Shown: one piece after another, positions 51,870 through 61,305 of the stretch
How the letters are laid out: each line of letters begins with the position of its first letter
Numbering within the stretch: the first letter of the stretch is position 1
NCBI GenBank assembly: GCA_900318015.1
Contig: ONJB01000003.1
Coordinates: 1-64,000 of the forward strand
Direction of reading: 5' to 3'
Source of the DNA: an uncultured Bacteroidales bacterium
GTDB taxonomy: Bacteria > Bacteroidota > Bacteroidia > Bacteroidales > UBA932
DNA: 64,000 nt
The notes under the pieces: model-generated
What the model was told of the DNA's origin: nothing
Database searches by the model: none
What the model saw: only the letters and a program-made list of their open reading frames with translations
Translations under genes and position numbers: made by a program

Positions 51870-53303
51870 ATGCTTTTCAACTCCATCGAATACGCCGTTT
51901 TTCTCCCGATCGTATTCCTGCTCTATTGGTTCGTATTCAACCGGAACCTGAAGTGGCAGAATCTCTTCATCGTGGCGGTGTCCTACCTCTTTTATGGCTG
52001 GTGGGACTGGCGGTTCCTGGGGCTGCTCGTATTCACTTCGCTGTGCACATACGCAAGCGGATTGTTGATTGAGAAGTATCGGGATACGCCCAGGAAGGCG
52101 AAGTTGTTCAGTGCGCTGAATATCGTCGTGAACCTGCTGATCCTGGGTGTTTTCAAATACTATAACTTCTTTGCGACATCGTTCGCCGATGTATTCCTGG
52201 GCGGAAAGACGGATGGATTGCTGCTGAAGGTCATCTTGCCCGTCGGCATCAGTTTTTACACGTTCAAGGCCTTGAGCTACAGCATCGACGTGTATCGGGG
52301 AAAGTTGGAAGCTTCGCGGGATGTAATCTCGTTCCTGGCTTATGTGAGTTTTTTTCCGCAACTGTTGGCCGGCCCGATCGATCGGGCGACGAACTTGCTT
52401 CCGCAGTTCGGGAAGCCCCGGGTGTTCGAGTATGAGACGGGCGTAGACGGACTGCGTCAGATCCTGTGGGGACTGTTCAAGAAGGTGGTGGTGGCGGATA
52501 ACTGCGCGGTGTTTGTCGATCAAGTGTTTTCGAACTATCAGGCGCAGAGCGGCAGCACGCTTCTTTTGGCGGCCGTTTTCTATACTTTCCAGATTTACGG
52601 GGACTTCTCCGGGTATTCCGACATGGCCGTCGGCACCGGCAAGCTTTTCGGCTTCAAGACGATGCGGAATTTCAGCGTACCGTATTTCAGCCGGGATATC
52701 GCCGAGTTCTGGCGGCGTTGGCACATCTCGCTGACTACCTGGTTCCGGGATTATGTTTATATCCCGCTGGGCGGCAGCCGCTGCTCCAAGGTAAAGATTG
52801 TCCGGAATACGTTCGTGATTTTCCTTTTGAGCGGTCTCTGGCATGGCGCCAATTGGACCTTCATCGTCTGGGGCGCTTATCACGCGCTGCTATTCCTTCC
52901 GCTGATTTTACTGGGGAAGAACCGGAAATACCGGGATGTGGTCGCCGAAGATCGTTTTCTCCCGAGTATCAAGGAACTGGGGCAGATGCTGCTGACTTTC
53001 TTCCTGGTAGTCATCGGCTGGATCATCTTCCGGGTGGACAGCATCGGCCAGGCGTGGGATTATATCGGTCATATCTTCGACAGCAGCCTGTTCACCCGTC
53101 CGGATGCGGCCGGCGTGACGGGTTTTACCCTGGCCATCGTGCTGATGACCGTGGCCGAATGGCTCCAGAGAAAGCGTGAACATGCGCTGGACCTTCGCAC
53201 TCTTCGTCTGCCTGTTTTGCGATTTGCACTGGATGCCGCAGTCGTGTTCCTGGTGATTGTCCTGGGCGGGCATTCCGAGAATTTCATCTACTTCCAGTTC
53301 TGA
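51870..53303 (+). CDS. MBOAT-family O-acyltransferase (AlgI/DltB-like)
   Basis: The 477-residue polytopic protein has the MBOAT features FWRRWHISLTTWFRDYVYIPLGG with His285 and the catalytic His325 in SGLWHGANW. It would move an acyl group, usually acetyl, across the inner membrane for transfer to the glycan by the SGNH-like partner encoded one base later. Confidence 0.92.
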   Translation: MLFNSIEYAVFLPIVFLLYWFVFNRNLKWQNLFIVAVSYLFYGWWDWRFLGLLVFTSLCTYASGLLIEKYRDTPRKAKLFSALNIVVNLLILGVFKYYNFFATSFADVFLGGKTDGLLLKVILPVGISFYTFKALSYSIDVYRGKLEASRDVISFLAYVSFFPQLLAGPIDRATNLLPQFGKPRVFEYETGVDGLRQILWGLFKKVVVADNCAVFVDQVFSNYQAQSGSTLLLAAVFYTFQIYGDFSGYSDMAVGTGKLFGFKTMRNFSVPYFSRDIAEFWRRWHISLTTWFRDYVYIPLGGSRCSKVKIVRNTFVIFLLSGLWHGANWTFIVWGAYHALLFLPLILLGKNRKYRDVVAEDRFLPSIKELGQMLLTFFLVVIGWIIFRVDSIGQAWDYIGHIFDSSLFTRPDAAGVTGFTLAIVLMTVAEWLQRKREHALDLRTLRLPVLRFALDAAVVFLVIVLGGHSENFIYFQF

Positions 53304-54247
53304 TGAAAAAGTTCCTGATTCGGCTCTTCGTCTCCGCGGTCGTGCTGTTTGTGCTGGCCAGGGTCCTGGACTTCGTTGTCTGCAAAGGACTGTTGAAGAT
53401 GGAGGACTATCGTTTCCAGGATTATGCGGCGATGCTGGACGGCGGTATGGACCATGACTTGCTGATCATGGGGAACTCGCGGGGAAAGGCGCATTACGAC
53501 CCGCGGATCCTGGATTCCCTGCTCCATACGGACTCGTTCTGCATCGGCATCGGCGGCTACCCCTTCAATGTGCAGCTGTTGAAATATAATCTCTATCGGG
53601 AGCATAACCGGAAGCCGAAGGTGATTATCCAGGATATCGATCACGGGACGGTATTCAATTTCTTTTCCGACGTCCGTCATCAGCATCAGTCCGAGCAGTT
53701 CTTCCCGCTGGTTTATGACCGGGAGATGAGGAAGGAACTGAAACGGGTCGGCTATCGTTTCCCGGACTTGAACCTTCCTATGTACCGTCTTTTCGGTTAT
53801 CAGCAGGTTATCAAGAACGGACTCCTGGAGGCTTTGCATGTCAAGCACTATGTATCGTTCCCGGCCTATAAAGGGCATCGGCCCGAGGACGGGGAATGGG
53901 ACGGGACCGAATTGAGAAAGATGGAGCCTCAGAAACTCGTCATGGATGCGTCTCGGAAGGCGTTGTTCGAATCTTATCTGGCGCGGTGCCGGGAGGATTC
54001 GATCCAAGTCGTCCTGGTCTATTCCCCGATGTATGCCGGGGCGAGGGAGAAAATCCAGGGGCTGGAAGAAATCAGGGACTGCTTCTCCGAGATGGCCCGG
54101 CAGTATGGCTGCATCTATCTGGATTATCTGGATGATCCGGTCTGCCACGATTCGACCCATTTCTGTGTCTCGGTCCATCTTAATCCGGCGGCGACGGCCG
54201 CTTTTACACGTCGCTTGGCACACGACGTGGATCCTTTATTGTATTGA
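53303..54247 (+). CDS. SGNH-hydrolase-like acyltransferase partner of the MBOAT protein
   Basis: The 314-residue protein has one N-terminal membrane anchor (about 4-27). Block I resembles SGNH (MGNSRGKAHYDP, Ser in GNSR), and a late DSTHFCVSVHLN could supply the Asp and His. This matches AlgJ/AlgX/DltD-type partners. Its start overlaps the MBOAT stop, so the two are co-translated. O-acetylation of the exported glycan is the likely role. Confidence 0.75.
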   Translation: MKKFLIRLFVSAVVLFVLARVLDFVVCKGLLKMEDYRFQDYAAMLDGGMDHDLLIMGNSRGKAHYDPRILDSLLHTDSFCIGIGGYPFNVQLLKYNLYREHNRKPKVIIQDIDHGTVFNFFSDVRHQHQSEQFFPLVYDREMRKELKRVGYRFPDLNLPMYRLFGYQQVIKNGLLEALHVKHYVSFPAYKGHRPEDGEWDGTELRKMEPQKLVMDASRKALFESYLARCREDSIQVVLVYSPMYAGAREKIQGLEEIRDCFSEMARQYGCIYLDYLDDPVCHDSTHFCVSVHLNPAATAAFTRRLAHDVDPLLY

Positions 54248-54252
54248 GTTAT

Positions 54253-55368
54253 ATGAAAGTCGCTTTTTTTATCGGCAGTTTGAGCAGGGGAGGAATGGAA
54301 ACGCTTGTGCTCGATACATTCCGCAAGCGGGGCATCGCTCCGTTCGACTGTATCCTGATTTATCGGAACGACGGAGATCTTTCTGATGATTATCGGGCGA
54401 CAGGGGTTCCCATGTTCCGCATCAAACCTACCGGAAATCCTTTGGGCTACCTGTCCAGTCTTTGCCGGCTGCTGAAGCAAGAGAATGTGGATGTCTTTCA
54501 TACACAGACCGTGATGAACGGATTGATCGGCGTTTTTTGCAAGTGCTTCACTCACGTCAGACTCGTCGCCTCGTTCCATGGTTTCTTATCGAAGCTGAAA
54601 TACAAGATATACACTCATCTCGTCATGTGGAGTGCGGATGCTTCGGTATTCGTGAGCAGCTATGAACGGGAATGGTATGTGAACCATATCCTGTTTGCGT
54701 CGAAGAGACGCTGCCATGTGGTGTATAATGGAATTGACTTTTCGAAGTTCGACAATGAGACCCGGGTTCCGGATTTCTTGCGGGATAAGGATTCGTCCGA
54801 CTCCGGCATCCTTCAAATGGCGATGGTCGGGAATTTTGTGAGTGGGCGGTCCCAGATTTTTCTCTGCCAGGCGCTCAAAACACTGAGAGACAGAGGAAAA
54901 CATGATTTCCGTTTTTATTTCATCGGAAAGCGGTCTGCAAAAGAGCCGGAGCGATATGACGCATGTGTCGGGTTCTGCGGGGAGAATCAGTTGCTGGATT
55001 CCCATATTTTCTTCCTGGGAGGCCGAGGCGACATCCCCGCGATCCTGCCTCATCTGGATGCATTCGTCTACTCAACCGAATGTGACAGTTTTGGGATCGC
55101 GGTGGTGGAGGCCATGGCGGCAGGGATTCCTGTGATTGTGAATGATTGGGAGGTCATGAAAGAAATCAGTGACAACGGTGCTTTCGCCTCTCTTTACAAG
55201 ACTCTTGACGCTGAGGATTGTGCGGACCGGATTGAGGAGTTGGCGGACAACCTCGCCGAAAGGAAGGCGGCCGCCAGGAACATGGCCGGAACCGTCAGGG
55301 ACCGCTTCAGTATTGAGAATCACATTCTGAACCTGCATGCGGTGTATGAGTCAGCGATGCTGAGATAA
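54253..55368 (+). CDS. Family 4 glycosyltransferase
   Basis: The 371-residue GT-B enzyme has IGSLSRGGMETLVLD at the N-terminus and VYSTECDSFGIAVVEAMAAGIPVI at the C-terminal donor site, including the E(x7)E motif. A TTG nine bases upstream is an alternative start. Confidence 0.87.
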   Translation: MKVAFFIGSLSRGGMETLVLDTFRKRGIAPFDCILIYRNDGDLSDDYRATGVPMFRIKPTGNPLGYLSSLCRLLKQENVDVFHTQTVMNGLIGVFCKCFTHVRLVASFHGFLSKLKYKIYTHLVMWSADASVFVSSYEREWYVNHILFASKRRCHVVYNGIDFSKFDNETRVPDFLRDKDSSDSGILQMAMVGNFVSGRSQIFLCQALKTLRDRGKHDFRFYFIGKRSAKEPERYDACVGFCGENQLLDSHIFFLGGRGDIPAILPHLDAFVYSTECDSFGIAVVEAMAAGIPVIVNDWEVMKEISDNGAFASLYKTLDAEDCADRIEELADNLAERKAAARNMAGTVRDRFSIENHILNLHAVYESAMLR

Positions 55369-56549
55369 TGCAATTCCAAGTTATGATCAAGCAGTATTTG
55401 AAGATACAGGCCGGCGATTGGATGGCCGATGCGAAGATGGCCCGGAGAAAGAAGAAGGAGATCCGTGCTTTCCGTGACAAGCGCAGGGTGGCCATCGCCG
55501 CCCAATTCCCTCTATCGCCGCAGCAGAAAGAGCAAGTGGATGAGTTGTTCCTGAACAACTATGGGAAGAAGGTCGATTACGTTTGGCATCAAAATTATGC
55601 CGCCCATACGGGGCATTTTGATCACCGGTTCATTCCTGGGGTGCTTTACATACCGGAATTCGAGGCTTTTGAGAACCAGGACAGGAGTTTTGTCGATGCG
55701 CTGAGCGATAAGAATTTTCTCGGACTGGTGGCGAAGGCAGTCGGGGTGAAGATGCCAGCGACCATCGTGTCCTGCGCAAATGGTGTTTTGCGGGACTGCG
55801 ACAACCGTCTCATCTCTCCATCCACAGCCGAGGCTTTGGTTCATCGCTCAGGGCCGTGTTTTATGAAACCTACCTTGAACAGCAGTTCCGGCAACGGATG
55901 CCGGATTATCAGCGAGGATGATGCCGTCAGTTTTACCCGGAACACCCTGCAGTCAAAAGGGACCGATCCATTTGACGTCAAGCAGGATTTCGTGGTCCAG
56001 GAACTGATTGTCTGTCACGACAGTATCAGGGAACTGTATCCCGGAAGCGTGAATACGTTCCGGGTCATTACCTATCTGTGGAGGGGAGAAATCGAGGTGA
56101 TGCCTGTTATCATCCGTATCGGACGTGGAGGAAAGTATCTGGACAATGCCCACCAGGGGGGTATGTTCTGTGCCGTTCACGAGGATGGTTCTATGGGAGA
56201 ACTGGCGGTTACGGAGTTCAGCGAACGATTCAGCGAGCATCCGGATACGCATACGGTGTTCGCATCGCATCGGATCGATTGTATCGACAAGGTGATCTGG
56301 GCCGCGAAGCGGATGCATGCGGCGGTTCCCCAACTGGGTGTCGTGAATTGGGATTTCACCATCGACCGGATGGGGGAACCCGTCTTGATCGAGGCCAACT
56401 GCGACAATGGAAGCGTTTGGCTGCCGCAGATGGCCCACGGTGTGGGAGCTTTCGGCGAACGGACTGCCGAAGTGTTGCAATGGCTACGGTTCATGAAGAC
56501 ACTGAGACCGCACGAGCGCGTCCGTTTTGTGGGAGGCTATATGGAATAA
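55368..56549 (+). CDS. Sugar-transfer-associated ATP-grasp protein
   Basis: The 393-residue protein shows the ATPgrasp_ST pattern: GPCFMKPTLNSSSGNGC (nucleotide loop), RVITYLWRGEIEVMPVIIR, GGKYLDNAHQGGM, NWDFTIDRMGEPVLIEANCDNGSVW (metal-binding Glu/Asn). This family is found in capsule and glycan loci and probably ligates an amino acid or similar group. Substrate unknown. Its start overlaps the previous stop. Confidence 0.82.
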   Translation: MQFQVMIKQYLKIQAGDWMADAKMARRKKKEIRAFRDKRRVAIAAQFPLSPQQKEQVDELFLNNYGKKVDYVWHQNYAAHTGHFDHRFIPGVLYIPEFEAFENQDRSFVDALSDKNFLGLVAKAVGVKMPATIVSCANGVLRDCDNRLISPSTAEALVHRSGPCFMKPTLNSSSGNGCRIISEDDAVSFTRNTLQSKGTDPFDVKQDFVVQELIVCHDSIRELYPGSVNTFRVITYLWRGEIEVMPVIIRIGRGGKYLDNAHQGGMFCAVHEDGSMGELAVTEFSERFSEHPDTHTVFASHRIDCIDKVIWAAKRMHAAVPQLGVVNWDFTIDRMGEPVLIEANCDNGSVWLPQMAHGVGAFGERTAEVLQWLRFMKTLRPHERVRFVGGYME

Positions 56550-56553
56550 TTGC

Positions 56554-56561
56554 TATCTTTG
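56554..56561 (+). promoter_or_regulatory. Possible internal promoter -7 element
   Basis: TATCTTTG lies 21 bases before the ATG at 56583, in one of the few gaps (33 bases) of the locus. A TTTTG lies 24 bases upstream, slightly far. Confidence 0.5.
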
Positions 56562-56582
56562 TAAGATATTTCAAACCCGCCC

Positions 56583-57419
56583 ATGGTACTGACCATCATC
56601 ACCATCAACCGCAACAATGCGGCCGGTCTGGAAAAGACGATGCAAAGCGTCCTTTCCCAGACCCGTAAGGACTATGAGTACATCGTCGTGGACGGTGCGA
56701 GTACGGACGGGAGCGTGGAGGTCATCGAGCGGCTTGCCGAGCGTTTCGGCGACCGCCTGAAATGGGTCTCCGAACCCGACAAGGGCATCTACAATGCCAT
56801 GAACAAGGGCATCGGGATGGCGACGGGGGAGTATGTCCAGATCCTGAACAGCGGGGACAGCCTCGCTGCGGAGGATGTGGTGGAGAAGATGTATGCCGCT
56901 GTGGAAAAGGAGGGGCGTCCGTCCATCCTGTACGGCAACATGCTCAAGGATTTCCCGGGCGGCCGTATCCATCGGGACAAAGGGTTTGCCGGAGAGGATA
57001 TCACGCTGCTGAGCCTGTATATCGGCACCCTGAATCATTCTCCGGCCTATCTCCGGAGGTCCCTGTTCGACAGGTACGGCCTTTATGACGAGTCCCTGAA
57101 GATCGACTCCGACTGGAAATGGTACCTGCAGGCGATTGTATTCGGGGAGGAGAAGCCGGTTTACACCGACATAGACGTGACTCTCTTCGATATGGCTGGC
57201 ATCAGCGAGACCAACAAGGAACTCGCTAAGGCGGAGCGGGAGCAGGTCCTGCGGGAACTGGTCCCTCCCTGCGTCCTGGCGGATTATGACGCCTGGGTTC
57301 CGTCCATCCGCATGATGAAACGGATCAAGCGGCATCCCTGGGCGTACAAGATCGTGTGGTTCCTGGAACGGTGTCTGTTCAAGGCGGAAAAACGGAGGGA
57401 TAAAAAGGTCAACGGATGA
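56583..57419 (+). CDS. Family 2 glycosyltransferase (WcaA-like)
   Basis: The 278-residue GT2 enzyme begins LTIITINRNNAAGLEKTMQS, with VDGASTDGS, EPDKGIYNAMNKG and ILNSGDS, the pattern of short WcaA/colanic-acid-type enzymes. It is preceded by a candidate promoter and overlaps the next gene by 4 bases. Confidence 0.87.
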   Translation: MVLTIITINRNNAAGLEKTMQSVLSQTRKDYEYIVVDGASTDGSVEVIERLAERFGDRLKWVSEPDKGIYNAMNKGIGMATGEYVQILNSGDSLAAEDVVEKMYAAVEKEGRPSILYGNMLKDFPGGRIHRDKGFAGEDITLLSLYIGTLNHSPAYLRRSLFDRYGLYDESLKIDSDWKWYLQAIVFGEEKPVYTDIDVTLFDMAGISETNKELAKAEREQVLRELVPPCVLADYDAWVPSIRMMKRIKRHPWAYKIVWFLERCLFKAEKRRDKKVNG

Positions 57420-58393
57420 AAGTATCGATTATCGTTCCGGTCTACAATGTCGAGGCGTATTTGAAAAAATGCGTCCACAGCTTGCTTGCGCAGGACCTCC
57501 AGCAAGATGAGTACGAGATCATCCTGGTCGATGACGGGTCGACGGATTCCTGCGGCGCGATGTGCGACGCTTTCGCGGCGGCATACGGGAACATCCATGT
57601 CATCCATCAGCAGAACAAGGGTCTCAGCGGGGCCCGGAACACCGGCCTTGCCGCCGCGGCAGGGGAGTATATCCAGTTCGTCGATTCCGACGACTTCCTG
57701 AGTCCGGATGTTTTGGGAGCCCTGGTCGGGCAGATGGAGGATCAGAACCTGGACATCCTCCGGTTCAATTACCAGAATGTGAACATGGACGGTGAGGTCT
57801 TCGAGCCGAACAAGTATTCCAAGCCCTTCGTGGACTATTCTTCAGGAGTATGTGACGGAATCACTTTCCTCAACGAGCGTCTGGGATTCGCCTGCTATGC
57901 CTGCCAGTTTCTCGTTAAGGCTTCTCTTCTCCAACAGGAAGGGAATGGTTTCAAAGAAGGGATTTATTTCGAGGATGTTGAATGGACACCGAGGATCCTT
58001 CTCCTGGCCGGACGCGTCGCTTCTACAGAAACCGTAGTTTACAACTATCTGTTCCGTTCCGACTCAATCGCGAGGAATGTTGACCTGGATAAGAAAAGGA
58101 AGGCCATCCGGGATAAGCTTGCCATTCTAGCTGGCTTTGACAACCTGCGGCGGGAGATTTGGGATGACAGATGGTTCAAGGGGATGGATTCACAGACCAC
58201 ATTATCCATCCTGGATTCCATCGGCCGCTATTTTTATCCTGAACGCAAGAGGTATATCAGGGCCTTGAAGGAGACGGTCGCTTTTCCACTCTCGACCTAT
58301 CATGCCACCCCGTCCGCCAAGCGAAAGATCCGGCTGGCCAATGTGTCCCCCTACCTGGTTTGCATGCTTTACCACCGAAAAGCACATGTGTGA
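57416..58393 (+). CDS. Family 2 glycosyltransferase
   Basis: The 325-residue GT2 enzyme has VSIIVPVYNVEAYLKKCV, VDDGSTDSC and FVDSDDF. The C-terminal third has EDVEWTPR, a segment common in capsule glycosyltransferases. Specificity unknown. Confidence 0.86.
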   Translation: MKVSIIVPVYNVEAYLKKCVHSLLAQDLQQDEYEIILVDDGSTDSCGAMCDAFAAAYGNIHVIHQQNKGLSGARNTGLAAAAGEYIQFVDSDDFLSPDVLGALVGQMEDQNLDILRFNYQNVNMDGEVFEPNKYSKPFVDYSSGVCDGITFLNERLGFACYACQFLVKASLLQQEGNGFKEGIYFEDVEWTPRILLLAGRVASTETVVYNYLFRSDSIARNVDLDKKRKAIRDKLAILAGFDNLRREIWDDRWFKGMDSQTTLSILDSIGRYFYPERKRYIRALKETVAFPLSTYHATPSAKRKIRLANVSPYLVCMLYHRKAHV

Positions 58394-58423
58394 ACTCCAT
58401 AATCTGTTTTCATCCTGTCACTG

Positions 58424-59368
58424 ATGAGGAATCCCTTGAAGAATGCGCTTTTTGCGCTCAAGCATAACCGGAAGCACTTGGTGTACGCCATGATCCATCG
58501 TTTTTCCTGGTTGTTCCGGGATGACGAGCGGTATCTGAAGCTGTATTACAAATACATCATGGGCAGGCCCCTGGACTTGGAGAATCCTACGACTTTCAAT
58601 GCCAAGCAGCAGTGGCTGAAGCTTTATAACCGCAAGGACATCTACACGACCATGGCAGACAAGGTGGCGGTCAAAGACTATGTCGCGGGCCTCATCGGCC
58701 CCGAATATATCATCCCTACCCTGCAGGTTTGGAAGAACCCCGGAGACATCGATTTCGACGTCCTGCCAGACCGGTTCGTGCTCAAGACCAACAATGACGG
58801 TGGCTGCAACGGGGTCGTGATTTGCAAGGATAAAGCGAGCCTGGACAGGAAGAAAGCCCTGAAGGAACTCCGGCATTCCTTCTATTTCAGGAATCCCTAT
58901 CTGAAGGCGCGTGAATGGCCGTACAAGAACATCAAGAAACGCGTCTTCGCCGAGAAATATATGGAGGATTCCCGCCTGAAAGAACTTCGGGACTACAAGA
59001 TCTACTGTTTTTCCGGAGTGCCGAAGATTTTCCTCGTTGTGTCCGGGAGAGGATTGCAGACCAAGGCGAATTTCGACTATTATGACGAGCATTTTCAGCA
59101 TCTCGACCTTCAGCAGGGGAACACCCCGGCGGCGGTCCCTCCGGAGAAGCCGGAGAGTTTCGATGAGATGATGCGGCTTGCCGGAATCCTCTCACAGGAT
59201 ATTCCTTTCGCCCGGGTGGACTTCTATGAAGTGGACGGGCATCCCTATTTCGGCGAGTTTACTTTTTTTGACAGCGGAGGAACCGCCGCGTTCCAACCCG
59301 AAGAATGGGATGACATTCTCGGTTCCTGGATCCAGCTTCCACCCAAACAACAAGAGACAGGCAAATGA
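58424..59368 (+). CDS. TupA-like ATP-grasp family protein
   Basis: The 314-residue paralogue of the protein at 39742 has ADKVAVKDYVAG, PDRFVLKTNNDGGCNGVVIC and IPFARVDFYEV...FGEFTFFDSGG. Probably adds a non-sugar group to the glycan. Overlaps the epimerase gene by 4 bases. Confidence 0.82.
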   Translation: MRNPLKNALFALKHNRKHLVYAMIHRFSWLFRDDERYLKLYYKYIMGRPLDLENPTTFNAKQQWLKLYNRKDIYTTMADKVAVKDYVAGLIGPEYIIPTLQVWKNPGDIDFDVLPDRFVLKTNNDGGCNGVVICKDKASLDRKKALKELRHSFYFRNPYLKAREWPYKNIKKRVFAEKYMEDSRLKELRDYKIYCFSGVPKIFLVVSGRGLQTKANFDYYDEHFQHLDLQQGNTPAAVPPEKPESFDEMMRLAGILSQDIPFARVDFYEVDGHPYFGEFTFFDSGGTAAFQPEEWDDILGSWIQLPPKQQETGK

Positions 59369-60378
59369 AACTATTGATTACCGGCGGTGCCGGATTCATC
59401 GGCAGCAACCTGTGCGAGCACTTTGTCGGGAAAGGCCACGACGTGACCTGCCTGGACAATCTCTCCACCGGCTTCCTGCATAATATCAAGCCCCTCGAGG
59501 CGGCTCCGAACTTCCGCTTCATCCAAGGCGACATCCGTGACCTGGACACCTGCCGCGAGGCGGTGAAGGGGTGCGACGTCGTGCTCCACGAGGCGGCGCT
59601 GGGTTCCGTGCCTCGCAGCATCAACGACCCGATCAACACCAACGCGAACAACATCGACGGTTTCCTGAACATGCTGGTCGCGGCGCGGGACGAAGGCGTG
59701 AAGCGCTTTGTCTATGCCGCCAGTTCCTCCACGTACGGGGACAGCAAGGAACTGCCCAAGGTGGAGCACCACATCGGCCGGCCTCTGTCGCCGTATGCCA
59801 TCACCAAGTTCGTCAACGAGCTGTATGCCAACGTGTTCTCCTCCCTGTATGGGCTGGAGACCATCGGCCTGCGCTACTTCAACGTATTTGGCCGCCGGCA
59901 GGATCCGAACGGAGCCTATGCGGCCGTGATTCCGCTCTGGGTGAAGGCGCTGATCCATCATGAGTCTCCCTTCATCAACGGGGACGGTTCCTATTCGCGT
60001 GACTTCACGTACATCGACAATGTCATCCAGGCCAATGAACTCGCCGCTACGGTGTCCAAGGAGGAGATCGTCAAGCGCTCGACCCTGTACAACATGGACC
60101 TCCCGGCCAATGCGCCGCTGGACCTGGTGTTCAATGTCGCATATGGCGGGAATACGACCTTGATCGACCTGTACAACTGCCTGCGGGAAAACCTTGCGAA
60201 GTTCGATCCGGAAATCGCCGGCATCGAGCCGACCTTCCGTGCGAACCGTGCCGGTGACATCCCGCACTCGCAGGCCTCCATCCTGAAGGCCCAGCGCGTG
60301 CTGGGCTATCAACCCAAGTTCGACGCCCGCGCCGGCTTTGCCGCCGCCTGTGAATGGTATTGGAACAACATCCGATGA
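59365..60378 (+). CDS. NAD-dependent epimerase, WbpP-like (UDP-HexNAc 4-epimerase)
   Basis: The 337-residue extended SDR has the NAD loop GGAGFIG (7-13) and active-site Tyr144/Lys148 in SPYAITK. The segment LGSVPRSINDPINTNANNIDGFLN resembles WbpP/Gne enzymes that interconvert UDP-GlcNAc and UDP-GalNAc. Codon use is more GC-rich and regular than its neighbours. Confidence 0.85.
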   Translation: MKLLITGGAGFIGSNLCEHFVGKGHDVTCLDNLSTGFLHNIKPLEAAPNFRFIQGDIRDLDTCREAVKGCDVVLHEAALGSVPRSINDPINTNANNIDGFLNMLVAARDEGVKRFVYAASSSTYGDSKELPKVEHHIGRPLSPYAITKFVNELYANVFSSLYGLETIGLRYFNVFGRRQDPNGAYAAVIPLWVKALIHHESPFINGDGSYSRDFTYIDNVIQANELAATVSKEEIVKRSTLYNMDLPANAPLDLVFNVAYGGNTTLIDLYNCLRENLAKFDPEIAGIEPTFRANRAGDIPHSQASILKAQRVLGYQPKFDARAGFAAACEWYWNNIR

Positions 60379-61301
60379 AAGTCCTTTTCGTAGCCAGCGG
60401 GAACAAGTCGCACGGTCAGTTCAATGCGTTTGTGCAGTCCCAGTTCGACTCCTTGCAGAAGGAAGGACTGGACATGCTTGCATATCCCGTCGTCGGCCGC
60501 GGTTGGCGAGGCTACCTGGGTAATTTCCGAAAGCTTCGGAGGCTGATCCTGAAGGAGAAGCCCGACGTGGTTCACGCGCATTACTCCTCCTGCGGCTATC
60601 TGGCGGCTTTGGCCGCCATGGGCCAGAAGACGAAGAAGGTCGTGTCCATCCTGGGCAGTTTCCCGACGGAAAGCCGCAAACTCAAGTTCGTCCGTTTTTG
60701 CGTGGACCATGTCTGGCATGCCACCATCGTCAAGTCGGAACGGACGAGAGCCCAGTTGGATCGGGATCTGCCCGTCATTCCCAATGGGGTGGATCTTTCG
60801 CTTTTCCCGCTGGTGGATCGGGAAAAGGCGCGGGATGCCGTCGGATTTGACAAAGATGGGAAGTATGTCATCTTCGTCTCCAATCCGTCTCGCCCCGAAA
60901 AGCAGTTCAGCCTGGCCGAGGAGGCGGTGCGGATGCTTCACGACGATTCCGTTCACTTGGTCCCTGTTTTTGACAAGCCCCATCGGGAGATCGTTGATTA
61001 CATGTGCGCGGCCGATGTGCTGATCATGACTTCCGCGAACGAAGGTTCCCCGAATGTCATCAAGGAAGCCATGGCCTGCAATTGTCCCATCGTGGTGACC
61101 GATGTCGGTGATGTACGCTGGGTGACCGAAGGCGTGGACGGGACCTATGTCTCGAACACGTTTAAGCCGGAAGAACTGGCCGTCCTGTTGAAAAAAGCCC
61201 TGGAGTTCGGCGCCAGAACCCAGGGGAGAAAACGGATTGTCGACCTGGGGTTGACTTCCGACCTGGTGGCGCAGAAGCTCATTCGAATTTATACTGCCTG
61301 A
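60375..61301 (+). CDS. Family 4 glycosyltransferase
   Basis: The 308-residue GT-B enzyme has VHAHYSSCGYLAALAA, IPNGVDLSLFP and the donor-site SANEGSPNVIKEAMACNCPIV with E(x7)E. The ATG overlaps the epimerase stop (ATGA). Confidence 0.87.
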   Translation: MKVLFVASGNKSHGQFNAFVQSQFDSLQKEGLDMLAYPVVGRGWRGYLGNFRKLRRLILKEKPDVVHAHYSSCGYLAALAAMGQKTKKVVSILGSFPTESRKLKFVRFCVDHVWHATIVKSERTRAQLDRDLPVIPNGVDLSLFPLVDREKARDAVGFDKDGKYVIFVSNPSRPEKQFSLAEEAVRMLHDDSVHLVPVFDKPHREIVDYMCAADVLIMTSANEGSPNVIKEAMACNCPIVVTDVGDVRWVTEGVDGTYVSNTFKPEELAVLLKKALEFGARTQGRKRIVDLGLTSDLVAQKLIRIYTA

Positions 61302-61305
61302 GGAT

